A DNA stretch of 32,519 nt from Acidimicrobiales bacterium (GTDB taxonomy: Bacteria > Actinomycetota > Acidimicrobiia > Acidimicrobiales > Iamiaceae): assembly GCA_012730075.1 (NCBI GenBank), contig JAAYBP010000244.1:1-32519 (forward strand), given 5' to 3'. Below are positions 25,901-32,519 of the stretch, piece after piece (within the stretch, counting starts at the first letter, position 1; every line of letters starts with the position of its first letter). The notes under the pieces are model-generated. The model made no database searches and was not told where the DNA came from. It worked only from the letters and a program-made list of their open reading frames with translations. The translations under genes and the position numbers were made by a program.

Positions 25901-26416
25901 CTCGGGGTTCGCCTCGAGGGCGGGGGACACGGCGGGCAGCCACAGCGCCAGGCCGAGGGCGACGGCGATGATCGCGCCGTCGATCAGTCCCTCGTGGTCG
26001 GGCTGGTCGTTGCGGGCGCGCCGGAGCCGCTCGATGCCGCCGATGAGCACGACGTAGGCGGCCCCGTAGAAGAACTCGCCGATCCCGGGGTAGGGGGGTT
26101 CCTCGCCGGTGGTCAGCTCGTAGAGGACCGATGCGGTGGCGCCGAGCAGGCCCAGGGGGGCGGCGGCGATGATCTGGCGGACCGGACGGATGGCGGTGCC
26201 CCGGTTGTGCGCGAGGAACACCACGCAGCACCCGATGACCACGACCCCGGTGATGACGGCGAGCGGGGCCCGGACGGTGGGGACCAGTGCGCCGACGACG
26301 GTCGCCGCCAGGCCGGCCCCGAGGACGACCTTCCAGCCGGCGCGCCCGGTGAGCCCGCCGTCCTCGTCCTCGGACTCGCCTCCCCAGCCCCTCACCCTGC
26401 TCACCGTCCTACTCAT
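22967..26416 (-). CDS. Membrane-anchored PAS-PAS-GGDEF-EAL cyclic-di-GMP enzyme
   Basis: A 1149-residue protein. The N-terminal third (about 28-310) has eight or nine hydrophobic helices forming an unclassified membrane sensor. A linker region is followed by two PAS domains (starting near 449, RVMIENSSDLILVVAPDG, and near 575, ALVQNVSDVVAVIDDWG). The diguanylate cyclase domain has an intact GGDEF (near 772), but the residues before it (PEATPARL) lack the RxxD inhibitory site. The phosphodiesterase domain has EAL (near 901), NLS, EITE, DDFG, KVD, AEGIE and GQGFW, so all usual metal and catalytic residues are present. It may be bifunctional. The annotated ATG falls inside a sigma-28-like -10 box; GTG at 26404 is the start if that promoter is used. 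Confidence 0.93.
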   Translation of the reverse strand: MSRTVSRVRGWGGESEDEDGGLTGRAGWKVVLGAGLAATVVGALVPTVRAPLAVITGVVVIGCCVVFLAHNRGTAIRPVRQIIAAAPLGLLGATASVLYELTTGEEPPYPGIGEFFYGAAYVVLIGGIERLRRARNDQPDHEGLIDGAIIAVALGLALWLPAVSPALEANPESVLATITSGVFILLSAAVMVVGARLAIGPGAKAPAWYLLGAGILAFVAADLTARVAPDASIILSPIVYACMGAALLHPSLPLLLDRDPDPPAEVGTARFAILSAALLVAPATLIVIARTGRRDDLIVMALGAAVVTGLVLARLTLMIRAGSEAARLEHTLRQASDRLLLAADRPSLEAAAYDAVGLLVDRTGAAIRVAGGAEDEGEPAPAIRDTRVARVKLGRPDEPDLAIQVESETALPQPVRRALSTLETNLALAVDSAQLAETLQRTRTERRFRVMIENSSDLILVVAPDGTISFITPAVRRLLGRTAFDLIGRPLADLTDDDLELLDGLIERSAASTFTPPIEVRLRHADGHHRWFEAVARDLTDDPELEGVILNCREVTDRKDAEVRLYRSEARFRALVQNVSDVVAVIDDWGRFTYVSPAITRLLGYRPEQLLDTPATAVIASDERQSVERILTGALRVAAGDLIDESLELRAIAMDGSSRILDVTVTDLRHDPAVQGVVLNARDVTLRKQLESSLRHQADHDSLTGLPNRSHFARLVEETAVADGGSACVLFIDLDDFKTVNDSLGHAVGDELLVAVAQRLTASLPPEATPARLGGDEFAVLVRPTEDDLGPVGVALRLLHELRSPFDINGWEIVVTASIGIAAVGDQGTTPEVVLRNADMAMYLAKERGKDRVELFEEAMHVTAFERLELKADLARAITSGQLALVYQPVVALETGRITGAEALVRWDHPRRGRLSPDAFISIAEETGLIVQLGQWVLEEACQQLRTWQLSLPGDAALSMSVNLSVRQLEQASIIDSVRGVVDQFALDPSTLTLEITETVVIDHMETDRSRLTALKALGVQIALDDFGVGYSSLRYVDDLPVDVLKVDRSFVAGIVGGEATPVLEAIVALSRRLGVHTVAEGIETQEQINVLRRMGCDLGQGFWFSPPVTSEVFTEMLENNLAGGGFELPDDDAAGGSGSAVDDDVNRP

Positions 26417-26439
26417 CGGCTTCGAAACCTGGGCCTTGA
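26413..26439 (-). promoter_or_regulatory. Sigma-28-like promoter for the membrane GGDEF-EAL gene
   Basis: Reading leftward, TCAA (26439-26436), 15 bp, then GCCGATGA (26420-26413). This has the same bases and spacing as the flgN element. The -10 ends 8 nt before an in-frame GTG (26404), exactly the flgN geometry. It overlaps the upstream ATG at 26416. Confidence 0.55.
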
Positions 26440-26500
26440 TGCTGTCGGACGATCCTTTGCGCCGCCGTATCGCCGACCCGGATGGGTCGGAAGACCTACA

Positions 26501-27058
26501 TCATGGCTCGCGCAGGTCGATCACGTCGCCCCGTCGCCACGGGTCGTGCTGGTAGCAGGCGACGGCGAGGGCGCAGACGGGCTCGTCCTCGCAGGTGATC
26601 CCGGTGATCGCGAGCTCGTGCGCACCCCAGTCGCGACCGCGCGCGGCGGCGATCGACTCGAGGCTGGATTCGAGGTCGCTGCGCACCTGGTGCTCGGAGT
26701 GACCGCTGTGCTCGACGAACAGCCCCTCGCTGGTGGCGGGGTCCTGGCACCAGGCGATGCCGGCCCAGGCCTCCTCGTGGGGACGCTCGACGCGGGCGTC
26801 GGCCATGACCACGTACAGGCGGTCGCCGAAGTCGCCCGGGCAGTCGGCGGCGCCGGGCGCCCGCTCGACCGTGGTGCCGGCGGGGATGATCGAGCTGAGG
26901 ATGAGCAGGTTCCGGTCGGCCACCCCCGCCGCCCGGAGGGCGGCGTCGAACGCGGCGAGCCGGGTGGGGCCGGTGCCGCGCCCGAGGCGCACGGAGATGC
27001 GGAGGGCTCCCGCGTCGGTGGCGGCCACCGTGCGGGTGTCGACGTGGAGCTCGCTCAT
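26501..27058 (-). CDS. Pyruvoyl-dependent arginine decarboxylase
   Basis: A 185-residue homologue of the archaeal PvlArgDC/PdaD family, which converts arginine to agmatine and CO2. The self-cleavage site is NLLILSSIIPAG, with the Ser-Ser pair at residues 55-56; cleavage between them would give a small beta chain and an alpha chain with an N-terminal pyruvoyl group. The conserved downstream acidic segment EGLFVEHSG carries E117, at the position of the family's catalytic glutamate. The C-terminus (HELAITGITCEDEPVCALAVACYQHD) completes the fold. ATG at 27058 has GAGGAGA about 7 nt upstream. It is divergent from a GNAT gene across 181 bp. A histidine decarboxylase relative is less likely. Confidence 0.85.
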   Translation of the reverse strand: MSELHVDTRTVAATDAGALRISVRLGRGTGPTRLAAFDAALRAAGVADRNLLILSSIIPAGTTVERAPGAADCPGDFGDRLYVVMADARVERPHEEAWAGIAWCQDPATSEGLFVEHSGHSEHQVRSDLESSLESIAAARGRDWGAHELAITGITCEDEPVCALAVACYQHDPWRRGDVIDLREP

Positions 27059-27094
27059 CGGTTGGGTCTCCTCGGCGCGGTCCTCCCGCCCCGA

Positions 27095-27100
27095 ACGGTA
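27095..27100 (-). promoter_or_regulatory. -10 box for the arginine decarboxylase gene
   Basis: TACCGT on the minus strand lies 36 nt before the ATG at 27058 and fits the TANNNT pattern. The resulting leader of about 30 nt would include the GAGGAGA ribosome binding site. No clear -35 is seen. Confidence 0.35.
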
Positions 27101-27148
27101 GGGGCCGGTCCGCCGCCGGTCGCGGATGGTGCGGGACTCGCCACGCAG

Positions 27149-27177
27149 GTGACGCGGCGCGACAGCCCGGCTACTCT
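27149..27177 (+). promoter_or_regulatory. Candidate promoter for the GNAT gene
   Basis: GTGACG (27149-27154) and TACTCT (27172-27177) are separated by 17 bp. The start site would be near 27184, giving a leader of about 55 nt before the ATG at 27240. Confidence 0.5.
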
Positions 27178-27239
27178 CCGGGACCTGACTCGACCGGGTC
27201 ACTTGGGATGGGATCACCGGGAAGGGTTGGTGGATCGCG

Positions 27240-28067
27240 ATGACGATCACCATGAGCGGCGTCCACGAGTCCGTGGAGAAGGCGTGCTGGGCACCGTGGC
27301 TGCAGTTCTCGGTGGCCGAGATGGAGGCCTACGCGCGGGCCTTCCCGGAGGGCCAGATCACCTGCGTCGACGAGAACGACCGCCCCGTCGCGGCGCTGAC
27401 GACGGTACGGGTCGAGTGGGACGGCGATCCCGCCTCGCTCGGGACGTGGGACGGGATCGCCGGCCGGGTGCCGGTCACGGGCACCCCGGCCCGCGCCGAC
27501 GGCAACGCGATCGGGCTCCTGTCGGCCGCCGTCCACCCCGACCATCAGGGCGAGGGCCTGGCCGATCGCCTGCTGGACGGGATCCTGGCCGTCGGCGTCG
27601 AGGCGGGGGTCGATGTCCTGTTCAGCCCGTTCCGCCCGAGCGGCTTCGGTCGGTACAAGGACCGGACCGGCTCGGTCGACTTCGTCGACTACTGCGCGCA
27701 GCGCACGGCTGGAGGGCTGCCGCTCGACCCCTGGCTCCGCATCCTGCACCGGCGCGGGATGCGGTCGCTCAAGGTCGTCGAGGGCGCCATGGTCGTCGCC
27801 GTCACGCTGGACGAGCTCGACCACCACCGGCGCACGTGGCGGCGCGAATCGTGGCGCCGACTGACCGACCCGGCGGCGCTCGACCTCCTGCAGCGGCGCC
27901 ACGCGGCGCTGGGGGTGGTCGATCCCGGCGAGGTGTGGGAGTGCGGTGAGACCGGCTGGTGGTTGGTCGACCACCGACGGGGCCGGGCCGAGTACGTGGA
28001 ACCGAACCTCTGGGGGTGCATCCCGGTGTCGCCGGGCGCGCACGACCGGCTCCTGCCCCCGGCGTGA
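27240..28067 (+). CDS. GNAT-family N-acetyltransferase
   Basis: A 275-residue protein with a GNAT fold. The acetyl-CoA binding motif is LLSAAVHPDHQGEGLADRLLDGIL (listed here as HPDHQGEGLA), near residues 97-112. The N-terminal half contains strands such as ITCVDENDRPVAALTTVRVEW. The segment SPFRPSGFGRYK and a W-rich C-terminus (WECGETGWWLVDHRRGRAEYVEPNLWG) are characteristic of a larger-than-usual GNAT subgroup. Start ATG 27240; ATG at 27252 is also possible. It overlaps the next gene (GTGA) and is divergent from the arginine decarboxylase, so agmatine or another amine is a reasonable substrate guess, but the sequence does not show it. Confidence 0.85.
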   Translation: MTITMSGVHESVEKACWAPWLQFSVAEMEAYARAFPEGQITCVDENDRPVAALTTVRVEWDGDPASLGTWDGIAGRVPVTGTPARADGNAIGLLSAAVHPDHQGEGLADRLLDGILAVGVEAGVDVLFSPFRPSGFGRYKDRTGSVDFVDYCAQRTAGGLPLDPWLRILHRRGMRSLKVVEGAMVVAVTLDELDHHRRTWRRESWRRLTDPAALDLLQRRHAALGVVDPGEVWECGETGWWLVDHRRGRAEYVEPNLWGCIPVSPGAHDRLLPPA

Positions 28068-28801
28068 CCCGACCGTTCGACCGCCTGCGCGACGACCTGT
28101 TCACCGCCGTCGCCAGCGTCGCGGCACCGGTGGTGCTCGTCGAGATACCCGGCGACCATCCCGTCGCCGACCTGATCCGGGCCCTCGAGCGGGCGCAGTT
28201 CCCCGACGTGGAGGCGTTCCTCACCGATGAGGTGGAGTCGCGGTGCCGCTTCCTCGCCGTCGTCGACCGGTCCGGGCCCGAACCGGCGCTCGCGTTCGCG
28301 ACGCGGGTCAGCAGTCCCCGGTTCGGCCCGACACCACCGCGGCCGGACGAGACCGGCCTACCGATGCTCGACGAGGTGCTCGCGGTCAACGAGGGGATCG
28401 ACGCGCCGGCGCTCGTCGCCCACTACGGGCAGCGGGGCGTCGACGTGGCGCGCTGCGTCGCCGTGGAGACGAACTTCCGGCTCGCCCCGACGAGGGACGC
28501 GCCCACCGGTCTCCGTTGGAGCGACCACGCGTACGTCGGGGTCTTCGACCTGCTGATGGAGGGCCCCCCGGGCGGGAAGGGGGTGTTCGCCCACGCGAAC
28601 GAGGCGACGGTCCGCTCCCTCGGTGCGATCGACCTCACGTTCGAGGCGGTGATGGGCCGGCCGGACCTGGTGTCCCCCGCCGCGCAGCAGGGCGAGGCCG
28701 ACGACCGGTACGCGCCGGGCTACATCGACCTCACCGAGCACTCCCGGCGGGTGTTCCGGCAGCTCGAACCGCTGTCGGCGCCGAAGGTCGTGCTGGCGTG
28801 A
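28064..28801 (+). CDS. Uncharacterised protein, possibly an acyltransferase-like fold
   Basis: A 245-residue protein whose GTG start overlaps the stop of the GNAT gene, so the two are co-translated. The family is not recognised with confidence. Visible segments are CRFLAVVDRSGPEPALAFATRV (a GNAT-like central strand pair), ALVAHYGQRGVDVARCVAVETNFRL, WSDHAYVGVFDLLMEG and FAHANEATVRSLGAIDLTFEAV, followed by YAPGYIDLTEHSRRVF near the end. This order loosely resembles autoinducer-synthase (LuxI) and related acyltransferase folds, in which a late 'lG..F..l.G' segment forms the acyl pocket. It has no signal or membrane helix. The acyltransferase suggestion is a hypothesis only. Confidence 0.6.
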   Translation: MTRPFDRLRDDLFTAVASVAAPVVLVEIPGDHPVADLIRALERAQFPDVEAFLTDEVESRCRFLAVVDRSGPEPALAFATRVSSPRFGPTPPRPDETGLPMLDEVLAVNEGIDAPALVAHYGQRGVDVARCVAVETNFRLAPTRDAPTGLRWSDHAYVGVFDLLMEGPPGGKGVFAHANEATVRSLGAIDLTFEAVMGRPDLVSPAAQQGEADDRYAPGYIDLTEHSRRVFRQLEPLSAPKVVLA

Positions 28802-28823
28802 TCGTCCGGGCCGGCACGCGAGG

Positions 28824-29294
28824 TCACAGGAGTCCCGGCACCGCCCCGTGGATGACGGCGAACTCGACCGCGTAGATCGTCGCGGTCACGTACGAGAGGC
28901 GGCGGACGAACGCCTGGCCGTGGCCGTGTCGCCACAACACCAGCGGCGGGATCACCCCACCGATCAGGACCGACAGCAGGCAGGCGCTGACGCCGCCGGT
29001 GACCCGCGACCGCAGGCTCTTCTCGCGGGTGGCGATGCCCTCGAAGCGGCGGTGGAGGTCGAGTCGGTCGAGGAACCAGCGGGCGATGGCGTGCGGGTCG
29101 TCGGACGTGCCGGCCCGTACGAGGAGCACCTGGGCGGGCACGTAGATGGCGAGTGCGGTGAGGAACCCGGCGAGCGGGCTGCCGAGCAGGGAGATCAGCC
29201 AGAAGGCCGGCCCGAACGTGAGGTCGTCGAGCACGACCAGGGTGAGGAGCGTGGCGGCCCACCAGCCGATGGTGCTGAGGCGGCGCGGGGCCAC
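28824..29294 (-). CDS. Small multi-pass membrane protein of unknown function
   Basis: A 156-residue protein with about four membrane helices: IGWWAATLLTLVVLDDLTF, FWLISLLGSPLAGFLTALAIYV, GGVSACLLSVLIGGVIPPLVLW and VTATIYAVEFAVIHGAVPGLL. Between the second and third is a charged cytoplasmic loop (AIARWFLDRLDLHRRFEGIATREKSLRSR, about residues 69-97). The GTG start has GGAAGGAC 3-5 nt upstream. The family is not recognised. It converges on the uncharacterised gene to its left with a 22-bp gap and lies 90 bp after the soluble GGDEF-EAL gene on the same strand. A TAGGGT -10-like box (29369-29364) suggests it has its own promoter. Confidence 0.75.
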   Translation of the reverse strand: MAPRRLSTIGWWAATLLTLVVLDDLTFGPAFWLISLLGSPLAGFLTALAIYVPAQVLLVRAGTSDDPHAIARWFLDRLDLHRRFEGIATREKSLRSRVTGGVSACLLSVLIGGVIPPLVLWRHGHGQAFVRRLSYVTATIYAVEFAVIHGAVPGLL

Positions 29295-29384
29295 GATGTC
29301 CTTCCGGGGGCGATGGGGTGACTGGCGATCGGGCCACGCTCTCCCCGGCGACGGCCCCGGCTCACCCTACGCGGCCGGGCACGG

Positions 29385-32111
29385 TCAGTGGTGGTTCGGA
29401 TCGTGTCGGTACACGGCCTCCAGCCGGGTCAGATCCGCGGCCGGGGCGGGCGCGGCGAACAGGTAGCCCTGGCCGTGGGTGCATCCGATGCGCACCAGCG
29501 TGTCGATCTGGGCGGAGTCCTCGATGCCCTCGGCGATCACGTCGAGGCCGAGGGCCCGGCCGACCGCGACGACCGCCTCGACGACGGCCCGGCCGCCGGG
29601 CTCCAGGAGGCGCCGCCCGATCGACGGGTCGATCTTCAGGAAGTTGATCGGCATCGACCGCAGGTGCGCGAGCGACGTCGTGCCGGTGCCGAAGTCGTCG
29701 ATGCCGAGGCGCACGCCCATGGCGGTCAGGGCGCGCATGCGGTCCTGGGCCTGTCCGTCGGTGAGGAGCAGCGCGGGCTCGGGGATCTCGAGGTGGAGCC
29801 GGTGCGGTTCGAGGCCGCTCTCGTCCAGGGCGGTTCCGATGCGGTCGACCAGGGCGTCGGTCCGCAGCTCGGCCCCGCTCAGGTTGAGCCAGATCGACAG
29901 CGGGCCGATCATCGCCGCGTCCCACTCCTGGACCTCGGTCAGGACGGTTTCGAGCACCCAGCCGGCCAGATCGACCAGCAGTTCGGGGTCCTCGACGCCG
30001 TCGAGCAGGCGGCCGGGCGGGCCGGTGCCGGCGAGGGGGTCCTCGATGCGCAGCAGGGCCTCGGTGCCGACGGCCCGACCGCTGCGGAGGTCGACGATCG
30101 GCTGGTGGTGGACCGTGAGGCTGTCGGTGTCGATCGCCAGGCGCAGCGCCTCGGTGATCGGGGTGAGCGGCTGGTCGGTGCCGGCGCCGACGGTGACCTG
30201 GTAGCGGTCGCGGCCGGCCGCCTTGGCCTGGTACATCGCCTGATCGGCGTCGCGCAGGACGGCGTCGACCGTGGCGTGCTCGGCTCCGGAGAGGACGACG
30301 CCGACGCTGGCGGTCACCGCGAGGACGTGGTCGGAGCGGACGAAGGGTTGGGCGATCGCGGCCCGTACCTTCTCGGCGAGCATCGCGGCCGTCTCGGGTT
30401 CGCTGACGCCGTTGGCGAGCACCACGAACTCGTCGCCGCCGAGGCGCACGACCGTGTCGTCGGTTCGCACCGCGTTGCGGAGCCGCTGGGCGATCTCGAC
30501 GAGCAGGGCGTCGCCGACCTCGTGACCGTGGGTGTCGTTGGTCCACTTGAAGTGGTCGAGGTCGACGAACATCAGGGCGAACGACGCCCCCGGGTGGGCG
30601 GTGGCGCGCTCGAGCCGCTCGCGCAGCAGCAGGCGGTTGCCGAGCCCGGTCAGCGGATCGTGCAGCGTCTGGTGGAGGAGCTTCTCCTCGGTGTCGCGCT
30701 GGACGGTGATGTCGCGGAGCTGGGCGATGGCGAACGCCCCGGGGTCGGCGCTCGACGGCACCGGCGACACGACCAGCTCGACCAGGCCGTCGGGTCGGCC
30801 GGCGCGGAGCAGGCGGCACTCGAGCTGGCCCCCCTCGCCCTGGCCCCCCTCGCCGTCGAACACGTCGAGGAGGGCCTGGTCGACGGCGGCGCGGTCATCC
30901 TCGGCGACCATCTCGACGAGCCGAGCGACCGGCGGGCCGTCGGACACCAGCGCGAGCAGGTCGCGCAGCTCGGCGTTGGCCTCCCGGATCGTGCCGTCGC
31001 GGCTGACCAGCGCCATCGGGGTGGGGGCGTGGGTGAACGCGGTGCGGAGGGCGTCGACCGTTCCGAGCTGGTCGATCTCGGCCCGGTGGCGGTCGGTGAT
31101 GTCGACCAGCACGGCGTCGGCGACGATCGCGCCGGCGAGGGTGGCCCCCTCGATCGTGATCCGGACCCAGCGGGCGCTGGCCGTCGAGGGCTCGTCGTCG
31201 GCGAGGCGGACCTCGTGCTCGAAGCCCGACAGATCGCCGCCGAGCGTCGCACCGAGGAGCGCCTGGAGGGGGGCCTGGTCGTCCCGCGCGACCAGGTCGA
31301 TCAGGTGACGCCCGGTCAGCTCGTCGGCCGGGGTACCGACGAGGTCGGCGAACGTCGTGTTGGCCCGCCGGATCGCCCCCTCCTCGTCGAGCTGGCAGCG
31401 ACCCGACGGCGCCTGCTCGAACAGGGCGTTGGCCCGCCGGGCCGCGCTCGCCATGCGACCGCCGGGCGCGTCGAGCGGCGTGAACACGAGCAGGCGCCCG
31501 TGGTCGGGCGCGGCCGCGGCCGGAAAGGTGAGGGGATCGGCGTCGAGGTCGACCGCCTCGACGTTGACCCACCGGGTGGGACCGCCGTCGCCGGGCACCA
31601 GCGCGATGCCCTCGGCGACGTCCTCGGCGCGGCGAACCAGCGCCGCCAGCCGCCCGGCGTCGTCGGGAGAGACGATCGACTCGAGGCCGCGCGTGGCGAG
31701 CGTGCGCGCCGGCGTGCGGACGAGGGCGGCGAGCGCGGGGCTGACCATCGAGGTCTCGCCGTCGGGTCCGATGGCGCACACGGCGATGCCGGGCAGGACC
31801 GCCCGGCGGCCGTCCTCGAGCGTGGCGACCACCGGGTCGCCGGGGTGCGGGTCGGGCCGGGTGCCGGCGCCGCGCACCATCACCTCGAGGTGCCGGGGCA
31901 GGCCGCGGATCGTCAGCAGTGCGTGGCCGCCGCTGGCGAGGGGGAGCGCGATCTGCGACTCGATGACCCGGCTGGTGTCGTCGGGGATGTCGCCGATCAG
32001 CGCGAGCACGGCCGGTTGGGCGGCCGGCGGGAGCTGGTCGATGCCGGTCATGGGCGTCGCGTCGCGGCCGAGCACCCAGTGCCCGTCCCACAGGCGCTCG
32101 TTGCTGCTCAT
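29385..32111 (-). CDS. Soluble PAS-GGDEF-EAL cyclic-di-GMP enzyme
   Basis: A 908-residue cytoplasmic protein without membrane helices. Three PAS-like regions lie near residues 115-215, 225-340 (FEQAPSGRCQLDEEGAIRRAN) and 350-470 (FTHAPTPMALVSRDGTIREAN). The diguanylate cyclase domain has GGDEF intact (near 557), preceded by RTDD, a proper RxxD inhibitory site. The EAL domain (from near 683) has EALLRIED, where the usual RW.HP is changed. It keeps NLS, EIPE, DDFG, KID, AEGIE and GQGY, so metal binding is likely preserved. ATG at 32111 was chosen because similarity and coding character begin there; upstream frame to 32279 looks non-coding. A short G/Q/E-rich insertion occurs in the third PAS. 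It could be bifunctional. Confidence 0.92.
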   Translation of the reverse strand: MSSNERLWDGHWVLGRDATPMTGIDQLPPAAQPAVLALIGDIPDDTSRVIESQIALPLASGGHALLTIRGLPRHLEVMVRGAGTRPDPHPGDPVVATLEDGRRAVLPGIAVCAIGPDGETSMVSPALAALVRTPARTLATRGLESIVSPDDAGRLAALVRRAEDVAEGIALVPGDGGPTRWVNVEAVDLDADPLTFPAAAAPDHGRLLVFTPLDAPGGRMASAARRANALFEQAPSGRCQLDEEGAIRRANTTFADLVGTPADELTGRHLIDLVARDDQAPLQALLGATLGGDLSGFEHEVRLADDEPSTASARWVRITIEGATLAGAIVADAVLVDITDRHRAEIDQLGTVDALRTAFTHAPTPMALVSRDGTIREANAELRDLLALVSDGPPVARLVEMVAEDDRAAVDQALLDVFDGEGGQGEGGQLECRLLRAGRPDGLVELVVSPVPSSADPGAFAIAQLRDITVQRDTEEKLLHQTLHDPLTGLGNRLLLRERLERATAHPGASFALMFVDLDHFKWTNDTHGHEVGDALLVEIAQRLRNAVRTDDTVVRLGGDEFVVLANGVSEPETAAMLAEKVRAAIAQPFVRSDHVLAVTASVGVVLSGAEHATVDAVLRDADQAMYQAKAAGRDRYQVTVGAGTDQPLTPITEALRLAIDTDSLTVHHQPIVDLRSGRAVGTEALLRIEDPLAGTGPPGRLLDGVEDPELLVDLAGWVLETVLTEVQEWDAAMIGPLSIWLNLSGAELRTDALVDRIGTALDESGLEPHRLHLEIPEPALLLTDGQAQDRMRALTAMGVRLGIDDFGTGTTSLAHLRSMPINFLKIDPSIGRRLLEPGGRAVVEAVVAVGRALGLDVIAEGIEDSAQIDTLVRIGCTHGQGYLFAAPAPAADLTRLEAVYRHDPNHH

Positions 32112-32519
32112 CGGTCGTCCGCTTCGCGGTCGGGGCGCGCGCGTCCGGCGTCGGCCGGACGGGGGCGCCTGTGCGGAAGCGCGGTGCGGTGGTGCAACGG
32201 AGCTCTGTCGGTCGGCGGCGTCGGTGGGGGCCGGCGAGCCGGGGATGGGCAGTCGGACCAGTCTGGCACAGACGAACACCGTCCGCGGTCATTCCGACCG
32301 TTTGACTCCGCTCCGTGTTCGAATCGATACGCCTCGGCTCGCTGCGTGGGCATGCGGGCGCGCTGGGTCACACCGGCATCGTCCGGTGGGGGCGGCGCCG
32401 ACCGCGTGGGGCGCGACGGACGTCGGGCCAGCGTCGGACCCTCCCTTCGGCGTGGACCGGTACCGATCGGCGGCTCCGGTCGGTGGTGGCCTCGCTACCC
32501 TGCCACACCGCGCCTCCCC
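32112..32519. other. Upstream region of the soluble GGDEF-EAL gene; no gene found
   Basis: About 400 bases with open frames that have no recognisable protein character. Small signals: the inverted repeat CGGTC-ATTCC-GACCG (32286-32300), a TTGACT hexamer on the plus strand (32302-32307) without a matching -10, and a TANNNT-type TACCCT at 32496-32501 that could serve a rightward gene just beyond the window. Confidence 0.5.

Noticed and set aside
26417-26500. A c-di-GMP riboswitch before the membrane GGDEF-EAL gene
   Set aside because: No GEMM-type conserved core was recognised, and the space is better explained by the sigma-28-like promoter with a leaderless start.
22697-27949. A 1750-codon open frame on the plus strand
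   Set aside because: Antisense to the GGDEF-EAL, MgtE-N/CBS and arginine decarboxylase genes, which have clear motifs; the frame is a shadow of strong codon bias.
32279-32305. A third TCAA-N15 element (GCGGACGG) before the soluble GGDEF-EAL gene
   Set aside because: Only 4 of 6 core -10 bases match GCCGAT, and no start codon follows at the 8-nt distance seen in the two good sites.

Overview
The window is a very GC-rich stretch of actinobacterial chromosome that spans the replication origin. The left end has the usual origin order: khpB(jag)–yidC–yidD–rnpA–rpmH on the minus strand, a divergent control region, then dnaA–oriC–dnaN–recF–DUF721(dciA-like)–gyrB–gyrA on the plus strand. Actinobacterial marks include a DUF3566 gene and tRNA-Ile after gyrA, DnaA boxes of the TTGTCCACA type, a FliA/WhiG-type sigma factor, a DUF1003 protein beside an MgtE-N/CBS protein, and many apparently leaderless starts with a TANNNT -10 box 6–9 nt upstream. 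Flagellar genes (FliA-type sigma, FlgN) together with this layout suggest a member of Acidimicrobiia (Iamia/Ilumatobacter-like). That placement is an inference, not a sequence match.

Layout. 1–1893: co-oriented ribosome, RNase P and membrane-insertion genes, most joined by overlapping stop/start codons. 1894–2296: divergent rpmH/dnaA control region with DnaA boxes. 2297–11382: replication and topology genes, with oriC between dnaA and dnaN (3716–4103) and a strong hairpin after gyrA. 11480–12766: a TadE/TadG-like peptide, DUF3566, tRNA-Ile and a 50-codon membrane peptide that overlaps a Rossmann-fold dehydrogenase (12766–13749). 13799–15463: sigma-28 family factor with its own promoter, converging on flgN across a perfect terminator hairpin. 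15556–18912: minus-strand membrane protein, histidinol-phosphatase-like enzyme and a Tat-exported M23 peptidase with DUF4214 repeats. 19111–21164: Fur-family regulator overlapping prfC. 21177–22893: DUF1003 and MgtE-N/CBS proteins. 22967–26416: membrane PAS-PAS-GGDEF-EAL protein. 26501–28801: divergent cassette of pyruvoyl-dependent arginine decarboxylase, GNAT acetyltransferase and an unknown protein. 28824–29294: small membrane protein. 29385–32111: soluble PAS-GGDEF-EAL protein.

The most interesting signals are regulatory. The flgN start and the start of the large GGDEF-EAL gene each carry a sigma-28-like motif, TCAA-N15-GCCGATGR, exactly 8 nt before a possible start codon. This would link the sigma factor in this window to flagellar assembly and c-di-GMP turnover. 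Also notable are a one-face, helically phased array of DnaA boxes in oriC, an rnpA without a conventional start whose reading frame runs through all of rpmH, a leaderless micro-ORF before the sigma gene, and the arginine decarboxylase/acyltransferase cassette.
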